Positions 1-7,288 of a DNA stretch of 11,417 bases are shown here, piece by piece (the stretch's first letter is position 1; every line of letters begins with the position of its first letter). The notes beneath the pieces were generated by a model. It saw only the letters and a program-made list of their open reading frames with translations, did not search any database and was not told the DNA's origin. The stretch comes from Arsenophonus sp052174455 (GTDB lineage Bacteria > Pseudomonadota > Gammaproteobacteria > Enterobacterales > Enterobacteriaceae). Both the position numbers and the translations under genes were made by a program. Location: positions 1-11,417 of the forward strand of contig JBQMRP010000006.1 of assembly GCA_052174455.1 (NCBI GenBank), in the 5' to 3' direction.

Positions 1-1477
1 TATCATCAAGAAATTAATAGATATAACCAAGAATATTTTTCAGTTTTACTGCCGCCAATTAACTGACAAGAACATCAATAAGTTATTGGTATAGGCAAAA
101 GTAAAAAGAAATTACTAGAACGAACCTTAACGATATAAAAATGTTTATAGGTATCGTTATTAGATGAGAATTATACTTTCAGCATATTTCTATTAATTTT
201 CGCTTAAGTTTCGATGTGATTTGCAATCATATGTGTTATCTTATCCCTGGCCAAAAATGACAGACCCTATCTTACTGCCTAAAGACCTAAATTGTTAGTT
301 TGATAACCAGGTTATCTTTATTTTACAGAAAGCTAACAATAGATTATTACCTGATGGTTAAATTTATTTAACGGAGATGCTTATTGACGAAAAAGATCAG
401 ACGGATCTCTTTGTTTGATCTCAATATTCTAGTAGAAAAGTGAGGGAAAGCTAAGAACGTTAAATCAGTGGAAATATTATTAAAAAATCCGCCTTATCTA
501 TGGTTCACAACACCTAAAAATTAGCAGTACAGTTGACCTATTAATTAGTATTTAAATAACTTTAAAGGAAAATCTTGCAGTGCAATCAAAAACAAGCATT
601 TTTTAAGAGACAGGGATAGTTGTATTAAATAATGCGGGGTAAATCGTAAGTTAGTTTTATTTTTTAATAAAATAGTGACCTTTTGAATAAAAACTTACAT
701 AAAGGAATTAGCCTGCGATATTGAAGACTATTTAAAGTTAATTAGTCGATGGATACATCCCTGTCTAATGACAGGTCAACTTTATCCATTAATAGAAACT
801 CTGTTGATGGATATTGTGAGGGGGTTATCGGAACTTCAGTTAGACTAGATAAAATATCTATCATCAGTAAATCCGCTTACGCATATTTACTTCTACATTA
901 TCTATCAGGATGTATCTCTTCCGAGAAGACACTTATCAGTTTTCTTTATAGTTGGCTTTATAGGGTGTCCGTATTTCTGATGGAGTCCTTGAATTTTTAC
1001 GGTATGATCAAAAAGATAAAATTAAACCGGTAATAGATTTTTAGTCTCTTGAGTTTATAGATCACAAACACAAATCGTTAAATAGAAAAAATAATAAAGG
1101 TACTGTAAAAATGAGGGATTCGATTGCATTTTGATTTAAAAATTTAGTACCCTAATATGAAAACACTGCAGACCAAAGTCGATTTATATTAGTTTAGACG
1201 TTCGAGTCGAAGTAATCATCTATTTTTTCTTTATATACCGGAAAAATCTCCGCCTATTTTTGGATATGAACATGCGAAAAAGTGATAAAATGATTGTTAA
1301 AAAAAAAGAGCAGAAAAGTTCTTACAGTAAGCTGCCTAATGCTGATTTTGCGACAATTATTAAATTGGGGCAAAACAATTAACTTATCAGAAAAGTTCCC
1401 CATTAATATCGATACCGATCAAACCTAAAAATCCATAATAGAGGTCTTTATTCTCAATTAAGCGAGCTCCTACCACA
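1..1477. other. Gene-poor decayed sequence, nothing recognised
   Basis: I read all six frames and found no family I can name. Stops are dense and short open stretches drift between frames. The one longer ATG frame (749-1033, plus, 94 codons) lacks a convincing ribosome binding site and resembles nothing I know. The minus strand of the same interval also has short protein-like stretches, which suggests chance rather than coding. No tRNA-like cloverleaf, CRISPR spacing or strong terminator stands out. The stretch most likely holds genes eroded past recognition. Confidence 0.5.
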
Positions 1478-1564
1478 ATGGAGGAGAAACGCAAGGTAAA
1501 ATTTATACGCATTTATGGTACAATTTTTAAGGACAAAAATCAATGGCTCAATATGGACGGATAA
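1478..1564 (+). pseudogene. 28-codon open stretch, possible gene 5' remnant
   Basis: This short frame begins with ATG and reads MEEKRKVKFIRIYGTIFKDK and onward to a TAA after 28 codons. The basic, hydrophobic-alternating start looks like the beginning of a real protein. After the TAA the same frame is full of stops, while the neighbouring frame carries the next open stretch at 1597, so the two could be pieces of one broken gene. I see no ribosome binding site at normal spacing. I do not recognise a family, and chance is a serious alternative. Confidence 0.2.
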
Positions 1565-1596
1565 AAATCCTATTTTAATTAAATATAAGAGTATCT

Positions 1597-1731
1597 ATGC
1601 AGTTAAGTAAAGAATTAACAGTTTTGTTAAACCAAGAAGCCGATTGGGGTAATAATACGATAAATTTAAATTCCTCAGAAATTATACCAGCTCAATCATT
1701 AAAAACTCATCAATTTACATCCAAGTTATAA
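1597..1731 (+). pseudogene. 44-codon unidentified ORF, probable gene fragment
   Basis: The frame starts at ATG 1597 and ends at TAA 1729-1731. The product begins MQLSKELTVLLNQEADWGNN and is polar, with a short amphipathic N-terminus and no membrane segment or obvious motif. Its composition is more protein-like than the surrounding frames. A weak purine stretch (about 1586-1591) precedes the start. The sequence downstream (1740-2260) has scattered open stretches in several frames, consistent with a longer gene that has broken up. I do not recognise it and assign no function. Confidence 0.25.
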
Positions 1732-2267
1732 TTTTTATGATTTTTTCTCCTTCTTGTGTCATTATTGGATCATAGTCCTTTTTTGAAACAATTTACCTTC
1801 AAGATATCACAAACCATATTAATTAAATGATAGCTTATTATCCTACTCTACTTTAGATACCAGCGCTAAAGTAGCGCAAGTAACTAAAATAGTTGTATTA
1901 ACTGGATTGGGAAACAGTAATGACCACATTTTTACGTACAAGAAAAATGATGAGAATATTTTGGATTAAATTTTATCTATAAAATTTGGATTATATTAAC
2001 TCCAAATTTATTTGGATATCTAAAAATATCAAATAGATGTCGATAATATAATAAAAATAATGTGGAAATCTTGGAAAAAAAATTACCATCTTAAAAATTA
2101 ACATCATAAGTTAAAAGATTTATTTTATCCCAACAACCTCTAAAACATTTCATAGAAAGAATAAAACAGATTTTCTAATACCATTATACTTATGATAATT
2201 CCCCATATTATACTTATTGTTGGTAAACAATTAATTAATTCAATTACAGAAGAAATGCATATCTTCC
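1732..2267. other. Decayed sequence with scattered short open stretches
   Basis: No single frame stays open here. Short plus-strand stretches such as one reading AKVAQVTKIVVLTGLGNSND (around 1868-1927) look protein-like but cannot be joined to a known family. They may belong to the same eroded gene as the frames at 1478 and 1597, or to the unidentified frame that starts at 2268. Confidence 0.4.
1982..2009. repeat. 9-bp inverted repeat with 10-nt loop
   Basis: AAATTTGGA at 1982-1990 pairs perfectly with TCCAAATTT at 2001-2009 across a 10-nt loop. It has only a mixed A/T tract after it, so a terminator role is weak. In sequence this AT-rich, a stem of this length can arise by chance. Confidence 0.3.
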
Positions 2268-2702
2268 ATGGGGCAAATACACATAAAATTTCCTTGCCTA
2301 CAAAAAGGCATCATAGGCTTTCCTATCTTACGCAATAAAAATATCAAAACAAATATAAAGAAACGTCTTACCCCTGGTTTACAATCTAATTGTGAGACAT
2401 AGGAGGTATTAGCGTTAGCAGGCTCTTTAGAAGAGATTAAATTACATGGAAAAGACTATGCTAAAATAACTTGCTTAGATATAAAATATTTAGCGAATCT
2501 ATTCGATTCATCAGGTTTAAGTGTTGAAGGAAAACAATTTAGATTTACAAAAACCTATCAAGTATGCGGGTTACTACCATTGGTTCTGAACAAGAGATAT
2601 GGCAAGGATTGTGCTAGCCTACATAATGCAAGAATATGTATCTCTACTTACAGGTTACCCTTTATTAATAATTGGGGACTAAGATTAGGCATAAATGCAT
2701 GA
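2268..2702 (+). pseudogene. Unidentified 145-codon frame with one in-frame TAG
   Basis: From ATG 2268 the frame runs 144 codons to TGA 2700-2702, broken only by TAG at 2400-2402 (codon 45). The best protein-like part follows the TAG and includes LAGSLEEIKLHGKDYAKITC and LFDSSGLSVEGKQFRF; after about 2565 another frame (reading RVTTIGSEQEIWQG, then after one more shift QEYVSLLTGYPLLIIGD) looks more natural, implying frameshifts. A perfect AGGAGG lies at 2401-2406, overlapping the TAG, as if a gene once started just downstream, but no start codon remains at normal spacing. There are no membrane segments or metal-binding motifs. I do not recognise the family. Given its surroundings, a plasmid or phage gene is plausible, but that is inference. 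Confidence 0.4.
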
Positions 2703-2879
2703 TGCGTTTAAGTTTTCCAATAAATAAAATTAAAAAATAGGTCAATGAATGGTAGTTATTGTACTTAATAACGTGGAGGTGGAAAAGATATTCAAGAACG
2801 TTCAAAGCTTATGAAAAAATTTTTCTATAAAAAGCGTTCACATACCTTTAAAAGTTAAATGAATATACAGGATGCTCAT

Positions 2880-3590
2880 TACCCATGTTTATCTAAGAAA
2901 TATTGAACAGAAGCAGTTATCATGTCAATATCATACTGATTGATGCCTTGATGAGTAATCACTCTAATTTTTTTATCATTTAATGTCAATAAACGGATCT
3001 CTTGTTAATTAGATCCTTAACAAGGTGTTGATATACTGTATTATGAATTGCCATATAACAAAAATAATAATATTAATTTTTATGTCTTCATGATTGATCT
3101 GAAGATGCGAATGTCCTGCTAATGATATCTTAATAATTTATCATTTTCATGATCATCAGGTAAATGCTCTTATTATTTTCAACGCATAAAAACAACTGGT
3201 AGTTAAAATATCGACCTGATGCACTCCCTCGCTGTTGAAATTAATAGTACCAAACTTTATCAATAAAATCTTTGCTTCCACATAATACGGAGTTCTTATT
3301 TGGCAACTTATCCCGAGTCTTTTGAAAAAAAACTACTAAAACGAAATCCGTGTAACAACAGATCTCCTTGGCAGAGATCATTGAAGAGAAAACCGTATTA
3401 AATAATTGTGTATCATCCATATGAACTTTTACCCCATGTTTTTTTGGATAACCTGGTAAATAGCACATAATTTTTATACAGAGCAAACAGAGCAACCCCT
3501 AACATAAATTGATGCTTTGTTTGATAGAAAACCATACGTTTTCGAGGAAAATTATAATCTTTTAGTTTGTTAATAGTTGTACAATAAAGA
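2880..3590 (-). pseudogene. Unidentified degraded gene on the minus strand
   Basis: Two overlapping minus-strand frames (3643-3413 and 3495-3241) and a downstream stretch appear to be parts of one broken gene. Protein-like pieces, in order, are YPKKHGVKVHMDDTQLF, then TDFVLVVFFQKTRDKL, then CGSKDFIDKVWYY with the frame running on past one stop. A last piece near 2885-3015 reads NDKKIRVITHQGINQYDIDM followed by ITASVQYFLDKHG and stops, which looks like a natural C-terminus. Several shifts and stops separate the pieces. The order of the pieces and the absence of IS256 motifs argue that this is not simply the rest of the adjacent insertion sequence. I cannot name the family; a plasmid-transfer or phage gene would fit the context but nothing shows it. 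Confidence 0.4.
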
Positions 3591-3599
3591 TATCTTTCA

Positions 3600-4060
3600 T
3601 ATTCAATACTTATTGGCGTTGCACTTACTAATCCAGAGGTCAATGCTGATGCAGGTTAGCTGAATGAGCATACTGATTAAACAAATCCGATCACTGGTAC
3701 GGTTACGTATACATATGCCTACTCGATTAGATATAGTGTAAGATGGCATAAAAACAGCAATTTCTTTAGGTACTTTAATCTCAACATCCTCAATATCAGT
3801 CTGCATATAGCTCACTGTAGCAAATAACCATTGCGGGCAGCAGCTTACCTCCCGTTAATAATGGAGCGTTTAGAATTTTCTCAGCATGGATCAACTTCAA
3901 GTTCAGCTTCAACAGGAGTGCTATGAACTATCTGTTACTATTACGGATACGTTTATGCAAAAAGGAATACAGGTATAACATTTGGTTTTGCAGATTACCT
4001 ATAGATAGACTTTTCATGGTATATCATCTCTCTGTTATTGAAAACATCTAAAAAATCAAT
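3600..4060 (-). pseudogene. IS256-family (mutator-type) transposase, N-terminal remnant
   Basis: Reading the minus strand, I recognise the family's N-terminal landmarks in order: VEAELEV (about 3913-3893), NGR then RNGYLLQ (about 3835-3815), and MQTDIEDVEIKVPK (about 3803-3762). The family pattern is roughly VEAELE, then RNGYL, then IQTGIGDVEIKVPK, then RDRSGSGI and FNS. The last part appears here as RNRTSDRICLISMLI (about 3705-3661), about 57 nt further on than expected, so an insertion lies inside the gene. Stops and frameshifts separate the blocks. A stretch reading SGLVSATPIS may be the next conserved block (family GLSATTIS) after a deletion of some 40 residues. The catalytic DDE part is not visible. 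The DNA around the IKVPK block is nearly identical to that of the second copy near 6117. Confidence 0.65.
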
Positions 4061-4092
4061 CAACAGGATTACAGCACCATCTCCAAACCTGT

Positions 4093-4117
4093 ATACACTA
4101 TAAGTGAGTAATAGCTC
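4093..4117 (-). repeat. Degenerate terminal inverted repeat of the minus-strand IS256 copy
   Basis: On the plus strand this reads ATACAC, then a variable core, then AATAGCTC. Aligned with one gap to the right repeat of the other copy (7144-7168), about 18 of 24 columns agree by my hand count. Its position just upstream of the transposase N-terminus is where an IS256 left end should be. Confidence 0.5.
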
Positions 4118-4450
4118 CATGGTAATTATCAGGTATTTATTCAGTTAGGTTCGTTTTATTATAACAAAGGTGTTCAATAATAGAGAAAGTCAACCAATAA
4201 GGTTGGTGAGGATAATTACAACCTTTTTATTAGCACGAAACAAAAATAAATAAAAAATCAAAATTAATTTCTCATGCAAAAATGCTACTTTATAGATAAA
4301 TACCCAACATTAATCCATAATTTAGAAGTCATTATGTTAATAACGTCATTACTTTCGCATCAACATTGAGATAGCATTTCGTTGAAATAAAAAGCTACTG
4401 TATTTAAAATTCTGCAAAGAAAAGATGGGGAAAAATAAAATAAATATTTT
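4118..4450. other. Intergenic AT-rich sequence upstream of parM
   Basis: No gene is visible. In plasmid R1-type systems the centromere parC, an array of short direct repeats, lies just upstream of parM, so this is where one would look. I see only GTCATTA occurring twice in about 25 bp (near 4328-4352), not a regular array. Confidence 0.4.
4199..4228 (+). terminator. Weak terminator-like hairpin
   Basis: AAGGTTG (4199-4205) pairs with CAACCTT (4219-4225) across a 13-nt loop and runs into five T residues (4224-4228). The stem is short. No upstream plus-strand gene is identified, so its role is uncertain. Confidence 0.35.
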
Positions 4451-4513
4451 ATTAAGATTAATACCAAAATAAATCAAATTGAATTATTTTGGTATTAATC
4501 TTAATTTTTTTTA
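4451..4513 (+). terminator. 22-bp perfect hairpin followed by T-run
   Basis: The arms 4451-4472 and 4484-4505 are perfectly complementary over 22 bp. The 11-nt loop can add three more pairs (4474-4476 with 4480-4482) past one A/A mismatch. A run of T residues follows directly from 4506. Form and T-run fit a rho-independent terminator reading rightward, placed about 50 bp before the parM remnant. An unbroken stem of this length is striking in a region where every gene has decayed. Alternatives are a mobile hairpin repeat or a structural site linked to plasmid partition. Confidence 0.6.
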
Positions 4514-4563
4514 TTTTTGAGTATATATTAATTTTAAAATAAAAACCAAGATAAAGAATCTTT

Positions 4564-5508
4564 ATAAAAAAGATATTTTTTGATGATAGTTCTATTTTTG
4601 TGAAACTGCCTTATGCTGATGAGCAAAAAAGTTAGTGATAAAATAACAGAAACTTTATTTTTAGCAGAAAACTAGAATTTTGCTTTTGTATAAAACATTT
4701 ATAATTATGAGATAAATAGCAAACATTATTGTTTTAACGATGTGATCAATAGCGATAGCTAAACAACAACGGCTAACTATTAATTTAGTGATGAAAACTT
4801 ACTATCTGTCAACATGTTTTACTGAGTACTGATTTTAACCTACAATGAAATTGTATTATAGGTAACATTACCATATGCGTGTTCTTCAATAAAAAATATC
4901 AAAAGAACAGAAAAAATATAAAAGGAAAAGCTAATTTATTAAAAATAATAAAATATTATGATGGATAATTTTACAAATATATCTTTAAAATAAAAAAATC
5001 CACGTTAGTCCAGAGTTTTTAATGGCTTTGCACGAAAGATTTAAACATGACCATGTTAATGACTTTGAATCGTCTCTTATTATTGATTTTGGTGGAACTA
5101 CGTTAAATTGTGGTGTTATTTTAGGAAAATTTAAACAATTAATGAATATTAATACCTAACCTCATTAGGTGTTTCTTCTGTCGTTAAACGAATACAGAAA
5201 ATAATTAAATTAGATATTAATTTCAGTTCGCTAGTAAATCGAGATCAGGAAAATTAATAGGATAAAATTAGAAACTGAAGATGTTATAAATAATTTATCT
5301 GTATTAATTATTTGGTAAGCTAAAATATTTAATAAATTTAGCGAATTTATCTCATCAGTGGTCGCTCATTAAGCCGCCTACTCATCTTTAATTAAAGATT
5401 AAATTGTTAAATATTTTTTAATATTTAAATAACAAAATATATCAACTTACTGATTTGTAATTTGCCTTAGTTAAATTAATTGCTGGTATAATTTTAGAGG
5501 AGGATTAA
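4564..5508 (+). pseudogene. parM: ParM/StbA plasmid-segregation actin-like ATPase, pseudogene
   Basis: ParM polymerises into actin-like filaments that push plasmid copies to opposite cell poles. The remnant can be followed against R1 ParM from end to end. The N-terminal phosphate loop reads KKIFFDDSSIFVKL (ParM: VFIDDGSTNIKL). It is followed by IYNYEINSKHYCFND, FSDENLLSV, EIVL-stop-VTLPY (ParM: DIVCTLPL), KKYQKNRKNIKGKANL and HVSPEFLMAL. Then comes the best block, ESSLIIDFGGTTLN (ParM: DSLLIIDLGGTTLD), near 5065-5109. LGVSSVVKRI and KIFNKFSEF follow, and FALVKLIAG marks the C-terminus. At least five stops and several frameshifts break it. The expected start codon is ATA at 4564. The last codons GAG GAG GAT TAA abut the parR ATG, so the operon layout is preserved. 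Length (about 315 codons) matches the family. Confidence 0.88.
5497..5503 (+). promoter_or_regulatory. Perfect Shine-Dalgarno sequence for parR
   Basis: GAGGAGG lies within the last codons of parM, five bases before the parR ATG at 5509. It supports translational coupling of the two genes and fixes the parR start. Confidence 0.7.
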
Positions 5509-5827
5509 ATGAGTGCTAAAAGAAAGAAAAATCATTCTACACATTCATCCAGATTTCTTTAGGGTAAATTTGCAGAAGAAATTCTTGATCAACAGTTAAT
5601 CAAAAAACGCGATTTTCTGATAAAAATATTTCTTATCAGGCTTTGCTTTGCATTTAGCTGACTATCGATTACTAAATATGATCTAATGTTTATTAGATAA
5701 AAATTTTAATATCCAACAATTGAATAAAGTTTTAGCTTTGATATTAAAGGCAATAACACCATAAAAAGAAAATATTTTAGAAGAAAAAGTTTTAGATGAA
5801 ATCAAAAATAATTTTTTGTTGGGGTAA
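5509..5827 (+). pseudogene. parR: ParR/StbB partition adaptor, pseudogene
   Basis: ParR binds the plasmid centromere and caps ParM filaments. The frame starts MSAKRKKNHSTHSSRFL with the basic N-terminus typical of ribbon-helix-helix ParR proteins, then a TAG. It continues KFAEEILDQQLIKKRDF and, after a frameshift, GFALHLADYRLLNMI, stop, CLLDKNFNIQQLNKVLALIL. R1 ParR reads GLALYRQDPRTPFLLCELL followed by a similar helix, so order and spacing agree. The tail NILEEKVLDEIKNNF ends at TAA 5825-5827. Total length (about 106 codons) is close to the usual 110-120. It is inactivated by three stops and at least one frameshift. The preceding parM remnant makes the identity much firmer than the sequence alone would. 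Confidence 0.8.
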
Positions 5828-5894
5828 TAAAGCAAGAGATGAAGCAAGAGTATTATCGCTAATTTTGACTTGGCTTATTTTTCCATAAGCGATA

Positions 5895-5919
5895 GAGTTA
5901 TATTCATTTTGATGTATGG
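5895..5919. repeat. IS256 left terminal inverted repeat
   Basis: It begins GAGTTAT and ends TGATGTATGG. The reverse complement of the right repeat begins GAGTTAT and ends TGGTGTATGA. The outer 7 bases agree exactly and 8 of 9 inner bases agree; the middle differs by one indel and several substitutions. Confidence 0.65.
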
Positions 5920-5989
5920 AGTTTAGGAAATATTGGAATATCCTATTGATTAATTTCATGAATAATTAAAACAACAGAGAGATGACATG

Positions 5990-7135
5990 CCATGAAAAAT
6001 CTACTCTTACAGGTATCCGCGAAACAAGATATTACAGCGATCTCTTGTATAAAGTAATTTGTAATGTTTATCTATCACAATAATCTGTAGAGATGATAGA
6101 TGTTGGTGATCTTGAGATTAAAGTACCTAAGGTCCGGAGATCACAGGGGCAACAGAATATACTTCAACAGCTCCTTATTGCCGACTTATTTGAAGCTGCA
6201 AAATAGCGAATAGTTGATACCGTCCTATACCTGCTAGGACATTTCCACCGGTGATTTCATAAAGTTCTAGGTTTTCTCGATGAGAAAGTGCATGATCTCT
6301 CTCTCTACTAGTGCCACCAGTAGACTGAAACAGCAATCGCTTAAAGAGCAGAGGTGTAATGGCGGCTGCCTGATTTAGCAATACGCACTAGATTTATTTC
6401 TGGGACAATGACATATACCGTTCTGTCAGGGACAGTGATCGTTTTTCCTAGTAGTTATTATTGACGGGTACTATACATTAACGTAAGGAGTTCGTTGCAG
6501 TCGAAGATGCTTATCAAAAATCAGAAGTAAATTGTGCTTAACTCTTCAATGCTCTGCGAGCACGTGATTTAATTATATCTCCCAGGGTTGCTACGGTGAC
6601 TCTGCCATTGATTTTTAAAATGCAACGCAAAAGATATTCCTGGCATGTAGCACCAACAGCCATTAGCTATACAAAATAGCTAATGTGCTAGCTTCACTCA
6701 TAAAGATATAGGATAGAAAGTTAAGGGTGAGTTTACGGGAGATTTGGCTAGCAAGAGAGTCGCGATACTGATAATAAAATCTTTGATGATTTGTTAGCAA
6801 GGTTTCAATGTATCCTGCAGTGATAAGAATGTTAGAGAATAATCAAAAAGAACTGTTGGCATTATTTACCTTCCTGTCAGCAAAAACTGGGCGCATCCAA
6901 TAAAAACAAGAAATCTGATTGTGGAATCGGGTTTTGTGACAGTGAGCCTATGAAGCTGATGCGTGAAGAAGTGTGATTCTAAAAACAACCATTTCAATTG
7001 TATTTAAGCTGTTTCATTCTACTAAAAAAAAGCTGGAAACAGATGATGGAATTTTCATCCTTGACTATGAGTGGTAAACAATGCCAAATTTAAAGATGGA
7101 GAACAAATTTATCAAGTATCAGAGTAGAACGTAAC
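5990..7135 (+). pseudogene. IS256-family (mutator-type) DDE transposase, pseudogene
   Basis: This enzyme would cut and join the element's ends. The pieces follow the family order. VGDLEIKVPKV (about 6109) is followed by IYFNSSLLPTYLKLQNSE and ISTGDFIKF, then SATSRLKQQSLKEQR, then a remnant of the WADGIY block seen as FWDNDIY (near 6390-6420). Next come GCYGDSAIDF followed by a stop and NATQKIF (near 6587-6640), LREIWLARE (about 6736), LENNQKELLA (about 6832), NWAHPIKTRNLIVES (near 6886), TTISIVFKLF and finally KFKDGEQIYQVSE. Probable catalytic residues can still be placed: Asp in the first block, Asp of GD in the second, and Glu in the NPIES-like block. Many stops and frameshifts make it non-functional. 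Family identity is firm; the exact start is not, because the first 30-40 residues are eroded. Confidence 0.85.
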
Positions 7136-7143
7136 CTGATTAT

Positions 7144-7168
7144 CATACACCAGATTTGTTAATAACTC
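7144..7168. repeat. IS256 right terminal inverted repeat
   Basis: It reads CATACACCAGATTTG followed by TTAATAACTC, just after the transposase C-terminus. This matches the typical ends of the family and the left repeat at 5895-5919 in inverted orientation. Confidence 0.7.
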
Positions 7169-7273
7169 TTAGTATACAAAACATAGAGATATTCTTTAAG
7201 TTTTTTTTGATTAACTTTAATCATTATAAGCTATTTATAGTAGTATGCTTGATATATTTTAATCAAAAAACGC

Positions 7274-7288
7274 AGGAGATCGATAATA
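7274..7288 (+). promoter_or_regulatory. dacA ribosome binding site and lost start codon
   Basis: AGGAG at 7274-7278 is seven bases before ATA at 7286-7288. The only ATG in frame (7301) is 22 bases away, too far for this site. A former ATG at 7286 that mutated to ATA gives normal spacing and a signal peptide of usual length. Confidence 0.55.

Larger units (their letters stand above)
3600..4117 (-). mobile_element. Truncated IS256-family element, one end only
   Basis: The minus strand carries the N-terminal part of an IS256-family transposase, beginning near a degenerate terminal repeat at 4093-4117. That repeat resembles the right-hand repeat of the second copy (7144-7168) in the same orientation relative to the + strand. 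IS256 elements are about 1.3 kb, so the other end would lie near 2840, but I find no matching repeat there and the sequence after about 3600 has no transposase motifs. The element is therefore probably truncated or rearranged. Confidence 0.6.
5895..7168 (+). mobile_element. IS256-family insertion sequence, inactive, both ends visible
   Basis: The element is about 1274 bp, the normal size for the family, and is bounded by degenerate inverted repeats at 5895-5919 and 7144-7168. It contains one transposase pseudogene on the plus strand. It lies 67 bp after the parR stop and about 117 bp before the dacA start. I could not find a convincing 8-9 bp target duplication. The decay of gene and repeats suggests an old insertion. 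Confidence 0.8.

Noticed and set aside
749..1033. 94-codon plus-strand frame, the longest ATG frame in the window
   Set aside because: No ribosome binding site, no recognisable motif, and the opposite strand is equally protein-like in places. Not enough to call a gene.
2400..2402. TAG in the 2268-2702 frame as a recoded stop (suppression or pyrrolysine)
   Set aside because: The window is full of ordinary inactivating stops of all three kinds, so decay is the simpler explanation.
4118..4563. parC-like centromere array upstream of parM
   Set aside because: Only one short motif (GTCATTA) repeats, and only twice. No regular direct-repeat array is visible.
6175..6381. 68-codon minus-strand frame
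   Set aside because: It is the antisense of the plus-strand IS256 transposase remnant, whose conserved blocks run through the same bases.
5886..7177. Target-site duplication flanking the IS256 element
   Set aside because: The 9 bases on each side share only a loose pattern that needs a gap to align. Too weak to claim.
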